The notes under the pieces were generated by a model that was not told where the DNA came from, did no database searches, and saw nothing but the letters and a program-made list of their open reading frames with translations. From the NCBI RefSeq assembly GCF_008087085.1, contig NZ_VIYJ01000010.1:1-64000 (forward strand): a stretch of DNA of 64,000 bases, written 5' to 3'. The stretch comes from Nocardioides rubriscoriae. Its GTDB lineage: Bacteria > Actinomycetota > Actinomycetes > Propionibacteriales > Nocardioidaceae. Shown piece by piece: positions 7,248-16,065 of the stretch (the first letter of the stretch is position 1; every line of letters begins with the position of its first letter). The translations under genes were made by a program, and so were the position numbers.

Positions 7248-8347
7248 CGGTCGACGACCACCTCGCCGTCGAGGAGGCGTCCGCCGCCGAGCTGCGCGGC
7301 GACTGGGCCACGGCGTTCGACCGGCACCGGCGCGTGCCGATGTTCGCCGAGTCGCAGCACGGCGCTCACCTGCGGCTGATGGCCGACCTCGGCGACGCCG
7401 CGCCCGACTGGCTGCGGGCCCGCTTCGTGAGCACCCTCGTACGCCGGTGGGAGGGCTACGGGCAACCGCGGCGCGCCGGTCGCGTGCTGGGTCACGTGGT
7501 GCCGATGGTCTATCCGCACGGCATCCCCTTCGACGCGATCGGCTGCGCGCACCCAGAGCAGCTCGGGGCGTGGATCTTCAGCAGGGACTGGGTGGTGCGG
7601 CAGGCCGACGCCTACGACCTGGGCGGTCTGCAGGACCTGCTGCACCTGCCGGCCGCGGCGGGCGCGATCGCGACGGCGCCGCGGGTCGCGGAGTGGGCGC
7701 GGGCCCCGATGGGTGGCTTCCGCATCGTCGGCGCTGACGGTGCGGAGATGGTGGTGGCGGACGCCGTGACGGGGGAGCAGGTCACGCTCCTCGACCTCGG
7801 GCTCACCCACCACCTCGAGGTGGGCACGCACGTGCTCGGGCGCATCGTGCCCACCTCGCACCCCCCGGGCCGGCTCTTCGACTGGCGGCCGCTGCCGGTC
7901 GACGAGGAGACCGCGACGGCGATCGCGCGCGATCCTCAGCGCTGGTTGAAGATCCTCGCCGCCCGCGCCCACTGGCGCAGGCTGCCGCAGGCCTTCTCCC
8001 ACCTCTCCGACTCCTCGCTGACCGCCGACCTGCCGCGGCACGCGTGGGGCGCGCTGCTCGGCCACCCGGTCGACGGGCTCGAGCAGATCCCGCGCACACT
8101 CGCCGCGCACGCGCTGTTCTCGGTGCTCGGTCTCGACGCCGACGTCATACGCCGGCAGCGGCACCTGGTCGCGGAGCTGCTCCTCGACGAGGCGGTCGAC
8201 GAGCACACGGTGACCCGGTTCGCGGCTCCGTCGTACCGGGCCGGGTGGCAGCAGCTGGCGGCCGCGGTGCCGTCGTACGCCCGGCGGTGGTGCGACCAGG
8301 CGCTGTGGCTGATCGACGCTGCGACCGATGAAGGGCTGGCCGGCTGA
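7178..8347 (+). CDS. Unrecognised 389-residue protein, paralogue of its downstream neighbour
   Basis: Function not recognised. The protein begins with a basic, Ser/Pro-rich tail (MSRNPKSPRSPSTRPF) followed by an all-helical-looking region and a central module with MGGFRIVGADG, VTGEQVTLLDLGLTHH and VLGRIVPTS. The same landmarks, in the same order, recur in the next gene (MGGYLYLGA, ATGRVITLDD, VLGRLVPAG), so the two arose by duplication. No membrane segment, signal peptide or catalytic motif is visible. A second ATG at 7244 would remove the basic tail; 7178 is preferred because the paralogue also starts with such a tail. Its stop overlaps the next start (TGATG). Confidence 0.6.
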   Translation: MSRNPKSPRSPSTRPFRSVASQMTVDDHLAVEEASAAELRGDWATAFDRHRRVPMFAESQHGAHLRLMADLGDAAPDWLRARFVSTLVRRWEGYGQPRRAGRVLGHVVPMVYPHGIPFDAIGCAHPEQLGAWIFSRDWVVRQADAYDLGGLQDLLHLPAAAGAIATAPRVAEWARAPMGGFRIVGADGAEMVVADAVTGEQVTLLDLGLTHHLEVGTHVLGRIVPTSHPPGRLFDWRPLPVDEETATAIARDPQRWLKILAARAHWRRLPQAFSHLSDSSLTADLPRHAWGALLGHPVDGLEQIPRTLAAHALFSVLGLDADVIRRQRHLVAELLLDEAVDEHTVTRFAAPSYRAGWQQLAAAVPSYARRWCDQALWLIDAATDEGLAG

Positions 8348-9564
8348 TGTCGAACCGGAGGAAGACGTCTCGGCAGCGGCAGGCCAAGCGAGCCACGCGG
8401 CCCCCGGCCGACGACCACCCGCTCGACGGGATGATGCCGTGGATCTGGGCGATGCAGGACGCCGACGAGGCCGAGCGCCGTGGTGACGCTGCCGCTGCGC
8501 TGGCCGTGATCGAACGCCGCCTGCTCGGGCCGGATGGGGAGGTGTTCTGGAACCCGCCGCGCGTGCGCCGCCTGCACCAGCTGCAGGACCTGGGGTCCGC
8601 CATGCCGCGCTGGGTGACGTCGCGCTGGATCCTGGCGCAGGCCGTGCAGGCCCTCGACGAGCGCGACCCGGCCGCGAGGTCGAAGCGACTCCACGCGCTT
8701 GACATCGCTCGGGAGCTGTCCGGGGCGTTCGGCGACGAGGAGTGGACCGCGAGCCTTATGGATCACGACTGGTTCTACCGGCAGGTGCTGCTGTACGACG
8801 GGGGAGCGCTCGAGGACTTCGTGAGGCGCACCGCCACGCCGGACCTGGTTGCTGGCGCGGATCGCATCGCAGACTGGGCTGCAGCCTCGATGGGCGGCTA
8901 CCTCTACCTGGGCGCGACCTGTGGCCGGTCGAGCTGGACCGACCTCGCGACCGGCCGGGTCATCACCCTTGACGACATCGGTGCGGCCTCGATGCTCCTG
9001 CCCGACCTTCCGGTGCTCGGGCGCCTCGTGCCGGCCGGTGCCGGGCTCATGTTCGAGTCCGCTCCACTGGAGGCTTCGCTCGAGGTCGCACAGGAGGTTG
9101 CTCGTCATCCCGCTGCGTGGCTCACCATCGTGCGATCCGCGGGAGACGTGTTCCGCGACGGCGAGATCATCTCCCACGTGGATGACTTCGGGCTGGTCAC
9201 CGACGTCCCCCGGATGCAGTGGCTGACCTGGCTGTCGCAGTGGCGCCCGGAGCGGGCACGCGCCCTTCAGGCGGACGTCCAGCTCCTGGCGAGGACCGTC
9301 ATCGACCGCACCGCACGCGAGCTCGGGCAGGGCACGCACCGCTTCCTGCCGGAGGGCGAGCAGTTCGACGACGAGGAGCACGCAGGGTGGGAGCCCTGGG
9401 TGTGCCTGTCCGCGCCGTTGCTCGAACCGGGCGTGCCCCAGGCGCTGGCACGGGTCGTCACCCCGGCCGATCTCCCGGTCCTGGGGGAGCTGCGAGACCG
9501 GGTGACCGGCCCGGCGCGATCCCTGCTGGCGCGGGTCACGGGTGACGGGACGGTCGCAGCGTGA
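8347..9564 (+). CDS. Unrecognised 405-residue protein, paralogue of its upstream neighbour
   Basis: Starts MSNRRKTSRQRQAKR, a basic tail like that of the preceding gene, and shares its central module: DWFYRQVLLYDGGALEDF against DWVVRQADAYDLGGLQDL, then MGGYLYLGA and VLGRLVPAGA. No catalytic residues, signal peptide or membrane segments are seen. The ATG overlaps the upstream stop by one base and its own TGA overlaps the GTG of the third gene by four. The three genes are thus translated as a coupled unit. Role unknown. Confidence 0.6.
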   Translation: MSNRRKTSRQRQAKRATRPPADDHPLDGMMPWIWAMQDADEAERRGDAAAALAVIERRLLGPDGEVFWNPPRVRRLHQLQDLGSAMPRWVTSRWILAQAVQALDERDPAARSKRLHALDIARELSGAFGDEEWTASLMDHDWFYRQVLLYDGGALEDFVRRTATPDLVAGADRIADWAAASMGGYLYLGATCGRSSWTDLATGRVITLDDIGAASMLLPDLPVLGRLVPAGAGLMFESAPLEASLEVAQEVARHPAAWLTIVRSAGDVFRDGEIISHVDDFGLVTDVPRMQWLTWLSQWRPERARALQADVQLLARTVIDRTARELGQGTHRFLPEGEQFDDEEHAGWEPWVCLSAPLLEPGVPQALARVVTPADLPVLGELRDRVTGPARSLLARVTGDGTVAA

Positions 9565-10982
9565 CGTCACGTCACGAGGAGGCCCGCCGGCCGACGTGGA
9601 CGGTCCAGAGCGTCTTCGACCCCGACGGCGAGGGCCGGGAATTCGCGTACACCATCGGGCTCGACGAGCTCGGTCTCCCCGAGCTGCACCTGTGGGGACG
9701 CCCCAGTCTCGGCGAGGACCCGGGTGAGGACTGGATGTTCAGCCCCGATGACCGTTGCCGGATCCTCAACGAGCTGGCCTGGGGCGTCATCGACCGCACG
9801 ATCAGCGTCGGCACCGAGCTGGTCCGCACCTACGACGACGGTGCAGCGGTGGTGCGCTTCGAGGTCGGGCCACCGGGTGACATCGAGGAGCTCGAGGCCT
9901 ACGGCGTCGCGCCCGGCGCGACCGTGCTGCCGGTCAGGTGGTCCCTGACCCGTCCTCCGGACGGAAGGCCGAGGACGCTGAAGGGTCATCACCTCGCCGA
10001 GGCGAGGACCTTGTACCGCCAGGTGCTCACTAGCCTCGGGCCCGAGCACGACGTGCCACCTGGCTGGGAGCTCCAGGCCAGACCGTCCTGGCGGCGTGAG
10101 CAGCGTTGGGGTCCCCTGACGCCGGTCGTCCTGGCCAGGGCTGCCCAGCTGTGGCAGGCGGACGCTGAGAGTGTCAGCCTGCTGGTGGGCAACGCCGTCG
10201 ACGTGAGGGAGGCGTCTTCGCTCACCTGGCCGGCCTCCCTGGCGAACGCCGCGGCAAGGCAAGCCGGGCGACGCAAGGAGGTCCGGCGGCTCTACGACGA
10301 CGTGCCAGATCTCGTCGACCACGTGGTCGATGCTCCCGGCTCGCGGCGTCGGTGGGCTGAGCTCATGGAGATCGTCTGGGGAGCCGACGACGGTGGGCCC
10401 GACAAGGCTCGTCGCGCGCACGCCGCGGTCCGCTCGCTCCTGCACGACGTCACCGCAGCCTGCTTGATGGTCGAGGCCGTCGCTGACGTGGTCGACACCG
10501 CGACCCTGACGCACGCACGCGGGCCCTGGATCGCGGCTCTGAGTCCAACCGACGACCTACCGCCGGGCAACTGGGCCTCAGGTCATGTCCTCGATGCGCT
10601 GCGCGACCTCATCGCACCTCTGAGCCTGACGCAGCTCGGCGAGCTCGCCCACCTGCACGCACTCGCCAGGGAGGGCGAGTACGCCGATGACTACCCGCTC
10701 CTGGCCATGCGGCTGCGTGGCTGGGCCCTCACCGGACCCGCTGGGTGCCCGTGGCGCGCGACCATCGGTCGGCACGCCGAGTGGACGGAGCACGCCGTCC
10801 TGGCGGCCCGGTTCCTGGGACGCGCTGCCGCCCCGCACCACGACCTCCGGGACTGGACGTCGGTGGTCAGCAGCGCACTGACCCATCGCTGTCGCCTGTC
10901 GGCGGAGGACGTGGACGCCCTGGCGGCGCCTGTGCGGCACCTGCTTCCCGGTCTCGGTGCGCTCCTCAACCAGCCGTTGTAG
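9561..10982 (+). CDS. DUF4262-like protein with a long helical C-terminal region
   Basis: 473 residues, GTG start overlapping the previous stop (GTGA). Residues about 10-110 look like a DUF4262-type domain: WTVQSVFDPDG, FAYTIGLDELGLPELHLWG and a later WGVIDRTISVG. DUF4262 proteins have no settled function. The remaining ~350 residues are not recognised; they are Ala/Leu/Arg-rich and probably helical (for example RRLYDDVPDLVDHVVDAPGS). The gene completes a three-gene coupled unit with the two paralogues upstream, so a joint role is likely, but nothing shows what it is. Confidence 0.6.
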   Translation: MTSRHEEARRPTWTVQSVFDPDGEGREFAYTIGLDELGLPELHLWGRPSLGEDPGEDWMFSPDDRCRILNELAWGVIDRTISVGTELVRTYDDGAAVVRFEVGPPGDIEELEAYGVAPGATVLPVRWSLTRPPDGRPRTLKGHHLAEARTLYRQVLTSLGPEHDVPPGWELQARPSWRREQRWGPLTPVVLARAAQLWQADAESVSLLVGNAVDVREASSLTWPASLANAAARQAGRRKEVRRLYDDVPDLVDHVVDAPGSRRRWAELMEIVWGADDGGPDKARRAHAAVRSLLHDVTAACLMVEAVADVVDTATLTHARGPWIAALSPTDDLPPGNWASGHVLDALRDLIAPLSLTQLGELAHLHALAREGEYADDYPLLAMRLRGWALTGPAGCPWRATIGRHAEWTEHAVLAARFLGRAAAPHHDLRDWTSVVSSALTHRCRLSAEDVDALAAPVRHLLPGLGALLNQPL

Positions 10983-11146
10983 GGCCCCCGGGGGACATCG
11001 GGCTGCGCCCCACCCCACCACGCCCGCGTTCAGCAGGACCAACGTCCTGTGACGCCGCACCCGTCGACCCTGGGCCGCCCGCGTCGTACGGGGCACCGTC
11101 TGGGGTGGAGTCGTCCGGCTCCGTCGCAGCCCCGGAGGTAGTTCCC

Positions 11147-11809
11147 GTGAACCTGTCTGCCGCCGCGTCCCGAGCGGGCGCAGCCCTCGTCCTGGTAGCG
11201 GCTGCTGTCGTGGGGGTTCCTCAACCGGCCTCGGCCGACCCCCTCGGCATCACCCTGGTCCACCTGCGCTCCTCGACCGTCGAGCTCTCGGTCGTGTGCC
11301 CGACCGATCCGCCGACCAACGTCCTGGTCTACGCCGGCGCCAGCCAGCCCCGGTCGGTCGGGGTGCTGCCGATCGACTGCGTCGGCGGCGGGGTACCCCA
11401 GACCGTCGTCGTCCCCCTCACCGAGACCTTCGCGGTCGGGTCGACTGTCGACCTCTCCGCCACCGTCTCGGGCGACAGCGGTGAGATCAACGCCTGGTTC
11501 CCCGGAACCGTCGTCGAGGCCGACACGTCGGTCCTGCACGCCCCCGGCCGGCCCAGTCACGTGCACGTCCACGCGCGGGTGCGCCGGGTGGCCGTGACGT
11601 GGCGGAACCCCGTAGCGGATCCCTCAGCGCCCGTGGAGGGATTCCGGGTGTGGATGTGCGGACACCGGGTCGAGGTGTCGGCGCACACACACCGTGTCGT
11701 GATACGCGGTCTGCTCCCGTCGCGCCGGTACACCGTCCACGTCGCGGCCCACAACGACGCCGGCCGTTCGCCGGTGGCCTCGACGATCTTCCGGACGCAC
11801 CGCGCCTGA
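11147..11809 (+). CDS. Secreted fibronectin type III domain protein
   Basis: 220 residues. The GTG at 11147 follows GGAGG at 11134-11138. A Sec signal peptide is evident (hydrophobic core AALVLVAAAVVGV, cleavage after ASA). The mature part has an unassigned beta-rich N-terminal half with paired cysteines, and from about residue 131 a fibronectin type III module: PGRPSHVHVHARVRRVAVTW, GFRVWMCG, then SRRYTVHVAAHNDAGRSPVA. Such modules mediate protein or glycan contact at the actinobacterial surface. No sorting signal or catalytic domain is attached. It faces the leftward lipoprotein cassettes. Confidence 0.7.
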   Translation: MNLSAAASRAGAALVLVAAAVVGVPQPASADPLGITLVHLRSSTVELSVVCPTDPPTNVLVYAGASQPRSVGVLPIDCVGGGVPQTVVVPLTETFAVGSTVDLSATVSGDSGEINAWFPGTVVEADTSVLHAPGRPSHVHVHARVRRVAVTWRNPVADPSAPVEGFRVWMCGHRVEVSAHTHRVVIRGLLPSRRYTVHVAAHNDAGRSPVASTIFRTHRA

Positions 11810-11834
11810 CGGTCGTTCCTGGGCCTGTGGACGG

Positions 11835-12647
11835 TCAGGGTGCGGCCGGGGCGACGAGGGTGGGCTGGACCTCGACGATCGTGAGAGCGACTGGTGTGCC
11901 GGTGACGGTGAGGGTCTCGGGGATGTCGATCCAGGGGCCGTTGTTGACGCGGTAGCGGCCGGTGTAGACGGTGTCGAGCGCCGGGTTGGCGGTGCCTTCG
12001 TAGAGGTAGCTGTGGGTGACGTCGCCGCGGGGGTAGGGGCCGCCGGGGCTCTGGGTCTGTACGGCGTCGGCGTCGTCGAAGCGGTAGACGTAGCTGGCGG
12101 GGGTGGCTTCGATCTCGACGGCTTGTCCGAGGATGCGCACGGTCTGGGTGGAGGGGCGGGTGTTGTCGGTGTAGAAGTAGGTGGGGAGGTTGACGGCGGT
12201 CTTGAGCCCTGGGGGCTGGATGCTCAGGGGGCTGGGTGGCCAGCTGATCGACTTGAACTGTCGTAGGACCATGCCGGGGGTGATGGCGCCGAGATTGTCG
12301 GCCTGGGTGTCGCTGAGGCAGGTCTGGCCGTAGCGGATGCCGTCGCGGTAGAGGTCCATGATCCAGCCGGGTTGGCCGTCGTCGGAGAAGCAGGGTTGGC
12401 CGCCGTGACAGATGGCTTGACCTTGTTGGTCGGCGCCGCACTGCGGGTTGACGGTGTAGACGTGACCGTCGCCGTTGGCACCGGAACCAGCGAAGAGAGC
12501 GGAGGTCTGAGAACCGGTGAACTCGCATGTGCGACTGGCTCCACCGAGGTCGTAGGTCTCATCGCACGTCGGGTCTGCATGCGCTGGTGCTGCCACCGTC
12601 ACCAGAACACCCACTGCGATGGCAATGGCGAGCGCGATCCGCGTCAT
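11835..12647 (-). CDS. Secreted Cys-containing surface protein (PKD-like), copy 2
   Basis: 270 residues with a Sec signal peptide (MTRIALAIAIAVGV..., cleavage near AHA-DP). The mature protein contains GSGANGDGHVYTV, two cysteine-rich turns (PQCGAD, QAICHGGQPCF) and a beta-rich end with LPTYFYTDN and SYLYEGTANPALDTVYTGRY. This is the pattern of actinobacterial PKD-like surface proteins. ATG at 12647 overlaps the stop of the lipoprotein gene by four bases, which settles the start over an upstream TTG at 12680. It is a near-identical paralogue of the gene at 13222-14046. No enzymatic motif is seen. Confidence 0.65.
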   Translation of the reverse strand: MTRIALAIAIAVGVLVTVAAPAHADPTCDETYDLGGASRTCEFTGSQTSALFAGSGANGDGHVYTVNPQCGADQQGQAICHGGQPCFSDDGQPGWIMDLYRDGIRYGQTCLSDTQADNLGAITPGMVLRQFKSISWPPSPLSIQPPGLKTAVNLPTYFYTDNTRPSTQTVRILGQAVEIEATPASYVYRFDDADAVQTQSPGGPYPRGDVTHSYLYEGTANPALDTVYTGRYRVNNGPWIDIPETLTVTGTPVALTIVEVQPTLVAPAAP

Positions 12648-13225
12648 GACGCCAGCTGCGCGGTTTCGTCGATGAGCCAACCGGTCGCGCTCTCGGTCAG
12701 CGTCACGAGGTAAGTGACGCGGCCGCCATCAATTCGCTTGCGAGGTCCGTTTGCTCGTTCTTGATAGGTCGTTGGCGGGGAGTCGACAGTTACCGCGTAC
12801 TCGCTCTGCGAGCCGTTGTGGCGGGCGATCTTCACGATGTCCCAGCCATCCCACTGGATGCTGCCACCGGCGTCGTAGTACCGCCTGACGGTCTCCGTGA
12901 GCTTCTCACACGACTCACACGAATCAGCGAGAGCGAGGTAGAGCTCAGTCTCTCCGCTGTTCTCCATGGCTGCCTCAGCCTTTGCGTAGCGTCGGATGAA
13001 CGCCTGAGCCGACTCGGGCTTCGGATGCTCGGTCGGCGAACTGGATGGCGGGTCGGAGGTGGGGGGAGCCGTGGGGCTCGAGGAGTCGGAGATCGGGTCG
13101 GCGACCTGTGGGTCGGCGGCGCTGCAGCTGCTGACGGTGAGGGCCAGGAGGAGGGTCAGTGTGAGGACGGTGTGGCGTCGTGTCGCGGGCCTCAGTCGCA
13201 TGGTCGTGTCGGTGTTGGGGGTCAT
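12644..13225 (-). CDS. DUF6318-type lipoprotein, copy 2
   Basis: 193 residues. A lipobox VSSC places the lipidated Cys at 34 if the ATG at 13225 is used; an ATG at 13201 would give a shorter signal peptide. A Ser/Pro/Thr-rich linker follows, then a DUF6318-like domain with FIRRYAKAEAAMENSGETE, the CESC pair (SCESCEKLTETV) and AGGSIQWDGW. The 13225 ATG overlaps the previous stop (ATGA), favouring it. The family is of unknown function and common in actinobacteria. It is anchored outside the membrane and co-translated with the secreted partner downstream. Confidence 0.65.
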   Translation of the reverse strand: MTPNTDTTMRLRPATRRHTVLTLTLLLALTVSSCSAADPQVADPISDSSSPTAPPTSDPPSSSPTEHPKPESAQAFIRRYAKAEAAMENSGETELYLALADSCESCEKLTETVRRYYDAGGSIQWDGWDIVKIARHNGSQSEYAVTVDSPPTTYQERANGPRKRIDGGRVTYLVTLTESATGWLIDETAQLAS

Positions 13226-14046
13226 GGTGCGGTGGGTGCGACGAGGGTGGGTCGGACCTCGACGATCGTGAGGGCCAGTGGGGTTCCGGGGACGATGACG
13301 GTTTCTGGGATGTCGGTCCAGCGGCCGTTGTTGATGCGGTAGCGGCCGGAGTAGACGGTGTCGACCGATGGGTTGGCGGTGCCTTTGTAGAGGTAGTTGT
13401 GGGTGATGTTGCCGCGGGGGTAGGGGCCGCCAGGGCTCTGGGTCTGTATGCCGTCTGCGCTGTCGAAGCGGTAGACGTAGCTGGTGGGGGTGGCTTCGAT
13501 CTCGACGGCTTGTCCGAGGATGCGCACGGTCTGGGTGGAGGGCCGGGTGTTGTCGGTGTAGAAGTAGGTGGGGAGGTTGACGGCGGTCTTGAGGCCGGGT
13601 GGCTGGATGGTGAGGGGGCTGGGTGGCCAGCTGATCGACTTGAACTGTCGTAGCACCATGCCGGGGGTGATGGCGCCGAGGTTGTCGGCCTGGGTGTCGC
13701 TGAGGCAGGTCTCGCCGTAGCGGATGCCGTCGCGGTAGAGGTCCATGATCCAACCGGGTTGGCCGTCGTCGGAGAAGCAGGGTTGGCCGCCGTGACAGAT
13801 GGCCTGACCTTGTTGGTCGGCGCCGCACTGGGGGTTGACGGTGTAGACGTGACCGTCACCGTTGGCGCCGGAACCAGCGAAGAGAGCGGCTGTCGCCGAG
13901 CCACTTACTTCCTGGGTTCCGAAGACGTCGCCCAAGTTCGTGTCAATATCCGTGCCACCGTCACCGACTGCTGGTGCAGCGATCCCGATTGCGAGAAGGA
14001 TCGTCACGATCGCGATATGAGCTTGTTCTTGTCGGTGACGAGCCAC
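13222..14046 (-). CDS. Secreted Cys-containing surface protein (PKD-like), copy 1
   Basis: 274 residues, GTG start, signal-peptide-like N-terminus (IAIVTILLAIGIAAPAVG). From GSGANGDGHVYTV onward it is almost residue-for-residue the same as the protein at 11835-12647, including PQCGAD, GQPCFSDDGQPGW and LPTYFYTDN. Only the first ~45 mature residues differ. The start overlaps the upstream lipoprotein gene by 43 bp. Function is unknown; a surface or envelope role is inferred from the signal peptide and the lipoprotein partner. The sharp boundary between divergent N-terminus and conserved body suggests recent recombination or gene conversion. Confidence 0.65.
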   Translation of the reverse strand: MARHRQEQAHIAIVTILLAIGIAAPAVGDGGTDIDTNLGDVFGTQEVSGSATAALFAGSGANGDGHVYTVNPQCGADQQGQAICHGGQPCFSDDGQPGWIMDLYRDGIRYGETCLSDTQADNLGAITPGMVLRQFKSISWPPSPLTIQPPGLKTAVNLPTYFYTDNTRPSTQTVRILGQAVEIEATPTSYVYRFDSADGIQTQSPGGPYPRGNITHNYLYKGTANPSVDTVYSGRYRINNGRWTDIPETVIVPGTPLALTIVEVRPTLVAPTAP

Positions 14047-14549
14047 GAGTCTCCCTTCCTCTCGAGCTCCAACACGTACTTGCTCTGTCCGCCTGGAAGA
14101 CGCTTCTCAGGTGCGTTGGCTGCTTCGCGGTAGACCGTCGGCGTCGAGTCGACGACGAGGAGGAAGGCGTTCCGCGATCGGTCGTAGCTGCGAATGCTGA
14201 GTACCTTCCACCCGCTCCACCTGATGGCTCCACCAGCGGCGTAGTAGGCGTCAACGGCGTCAGCCAGGCTGTCGCACCCCACGCATCCGTCACTGATCGC
14301 GCGGTATGGCTGCGTGTCCCCAGAGTTCTGCATGTCGCGTTCGAGGTCACCGAACCGCCTCAGGAACGCCTTAGCCGACTCAGGCTTCGGATCCTCGGTC
14401 GGCGAACTGGACGGCGGGTCCGAAGCGGGCGTGGCCGTGGGGCTCGGCGGATCGGACGCCAGGTCGGCGACCTGCGGGTCGGCGTCGCTGCAACCCCCGA
14501 GGCCGAGCACCAGCAGCAGGGCCACCGCGACCAAGGAGTGGTGTTGCAT
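14004..14549 (-). CDS. DUF6318-type lipoprotein, copy 1
   Basis: 181 residues, lipobox LGGC with Cys20, then a Ser/Pro linker containing DPPSSSPTEDPKPESAKAFL, closely matching the linker of copy 2. The domain keeps the paired cysteines (GCVGCDSLADAV) and AGGAIRWSGW of the DUF6318 family. It is the first gene of a leftward four-gene run in which lipoprotein and secreted protein alternate twice. The lipoproteins have diverged more than the secreted proteins. Role unknown. Confidence 0.65.
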   Translation of the reverse strand: MQHHSLVAVALLLVLGLGGCSDADPQVADLASDPPSPTATPASDPPSSSPTEDPKPESAKAFLRRFGDLERDMQNSGDTQPYRAISDGCVGCDSLADAVDAYYAAGGAIRWSGWKVLSIRSYDRSRNAFLLVVDSTPTVYREAANAPEKRLPGGQSKYVLELERKGDSWLVTDKNKLISRS

Positions 14550-14740
14550 CGCAGACCTCGAATCCCATGAGGCCGTTCCCCGAGAACGGACGTGCGGCCG
14601 AGAGTAATCAACGCGCAGCCCACGCGACAGTGCCTCCGTGGAAGGTTGTGGACAACCGCGCGCTCGACTGACGGTCCACGGCGTCCGGTCCGCCGACGGG
14701 TTCCGTCCCGCGCGCGGGCGGCGTGCGGCACAGTGGCGGG

Positions 14741-15337
14741 ATGAGTGACCTGCCGAGTCTCGAGGTGGCCAACGCGTCCTTCGTGACGCCGCGGCTGGTG
14801 GTCGGTGGCGATCTCGACCAGCACGACGACCAGCTGGCCCAGCGCCAGCTCGGCGAGCTGCTCGCCCACGGGGTCACCCACGTCGTCGACGTCCGGATCG
14901 AGGCCGACGACCAGCAGTGGGTCGCGCGGCTGACCGACCGGGTCACCTACCTGTGGCACGGCATGGACGACCTCGGCCAGCGGGTGCCGCCGGCGTGGTT
15001 CGAGACCGCGGTGGCCTGGGTCGAGGACGCCCTGGCGGACCCCGACACGATCGTCGTGACCCACTGCCACATGGGCATCAACCGGGGTCCGTCGCTGGGC
15101 TACGCCGTGCTGCTCGCGCAGGGCTGGGACGTGGTCGACGCGATCGCAGCGGTCCGGGAGGCCCGCCCGATCGCGGCCGTCGCGTACGCCGAGGACGCCC
15201 TGCGCTGGTGGCACGACCGCTCCGGCGCCTCGGCAGCCAGGCGCCGTGAGGACCGGGCCCGGCTCAAGGCCTGGCGGCGCGACCACCCGCTCGACGTCGT
15301 ACGCATCATCGCGCAGCGACGGCGCGCCGGGGGCTGA
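14741..15337 (+). CDS. Dual-specificity protein phosphatase-like protein
   Basis: 198 residues from ATG 14741. The active-site loop is VTHCHMGINRGPSLGYAVLL, a C-x5-R signature with Cys109 and Arg115, as in cysteine-based dual-specificity phosphatases. A general-acid Asp probably lies in WHGMDDLGQRVP. These enzymes remove phosphate from Tyr or Ser/Thr residues, or sometimes from nucleotides or lipids. The substrate here is unknown. The gene is single, with a hairpin across its stop codon. Confidence 0.75.
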   Translation: MSDLPSLEVANASFVTPRLVVGGDLDQHDDQLAQRQLGELLAHGVTHVVDVRIEADDQQWVARLTDRVTYLWHGMDDLGQRVPPAWFETAVAWVEDALADPDTIVVTHCHMGINRGPSLGYAVLLAQGWDVVDAIAAVREARPIAAVAYAEDALRWWHDRSGASAARRREDRARLKAWRRDHPLDVVRIIAQRRRAGG

Positions 15338-15355
15338 GCCCCCGACAGGCTCAGC
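15329..15355. terminator. Bidirectional terminator between convergent genes
   Basis: Two overlapping stems are possible: GGGGGC/GCCCCC around the TGA of the phosphatase gene, and GCTGAGCC (15333-15340) with GGCTCAGC (15348-15355) across a 7-nt loop. The second reaches into the end of the opposite gene, so it could terminate transcripts from both sides. Confidence 0.5.
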
Positions 15356-15995
15356 CGCAGTTGTCGCACTCGCCGGTCGGCGGGATGGCCATGAAGCAGG
15401 TCGGGCACACGTCGGGCTCGGCCTCCTGGCGCGCCTTCTTGCGGCCGCGGCTGAGCACCATGTCGTAGCGAGGCGAGAGCGCGGAGTGGCCGCCGTCGGC
15501 CGGCATCGAGGCCTCGGCCCAGCGGTAGCACTCCATGCGCGCCTCGGCGGCGTGCCGCTCGAGGGCGACCTCGTCGTCGATCGGGTCCTGACCCGTGACG
15601 CGCAGCACCTCGGCGTACGGCGCGCCGACGGTGCCGTTGACGCGGTGGACGACCAGGGAGGTCAACGGCGGGCGCCCGGCCTCGTGGTCGGCGGCCGCGG
15701 AGATCGCGAGCACGCGACCCAGCCAGGTCTGCGGGTTGCTGCGGGTGCGGACACCGGTCTCGTCCTGCAGCCGCCCGGCGAAGTCGGTGTGGCTGATGAG
15801 CGCCTGGTAGGTCTTGGCGACCTGGCCCAGGACGGTCGGGGCGTGGGCGGCCCAGATCGCCTCGGCCTCACCGGGCGCGAGGGCCTCGGGCTCGGCGGCG
15901 ACGGCCTCGCCGTCGGTGTCCAGGTCGTCCTGGACGGCTCCGTCAGCCGGGTTGTTGGTGGCTGGCTCACGCCAGTGCGTGGAGGTGACAGTCAT
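15351..15995 (-). CDS. Unrecognised protein with C-terminal zinc ribbon
   Basis: 214 residues from ATG at 15995. The last 18 residues form a CPTC...CDNC zinc ribbon (Cys197, 200, 210, 213). The body contains a helical stretch (TVLGQVAKTYQALISHTDFA), LGRVLAISAAADHEAG and PPLTSLVVHRVNG, a pattern I recall from uncharacterised actinobacterial proteins. No catalytic motif is visible; the C-terminal ribbon may bind nucleic acid or a protein. It is convergent with the phosphatase gene and separated from the transferase gene upstream by about 70 bp. Function not assigned. Confidence 0.55.
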   Translation of the reverse strand: MTVTSTHWREPATNNPADGAVQDDLDTDGEAVAAEPEALAPGEAEAIWAAHAPTVLGQVAKTYQALISHTDFAGRLQDETGVRTRSNPQTWLGRVLAISAAADHEAGRPPLTSLVVHRVNGTVGAPYAEVLRVTGQDPIDDEVALERHAAEARMECYRWAEASMPADGGHSALSPRYDMVLSRGRKKARQEAEPDVCPTCFMAIPPTGECDNCG

Positions 15996-16065
15996 GGATC
16001 CCGGTCCCGGACTGCGTGAGCGGCACGTGGGCGTGCGGCCTCCACGCGGGTCCGTCACCTCCAGC

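Noticed and set aside
11034..11049. CAGGAC...GTCCTG hairpin as terminator
   Set aside because: Only a 6-bp stem with no supporting context.
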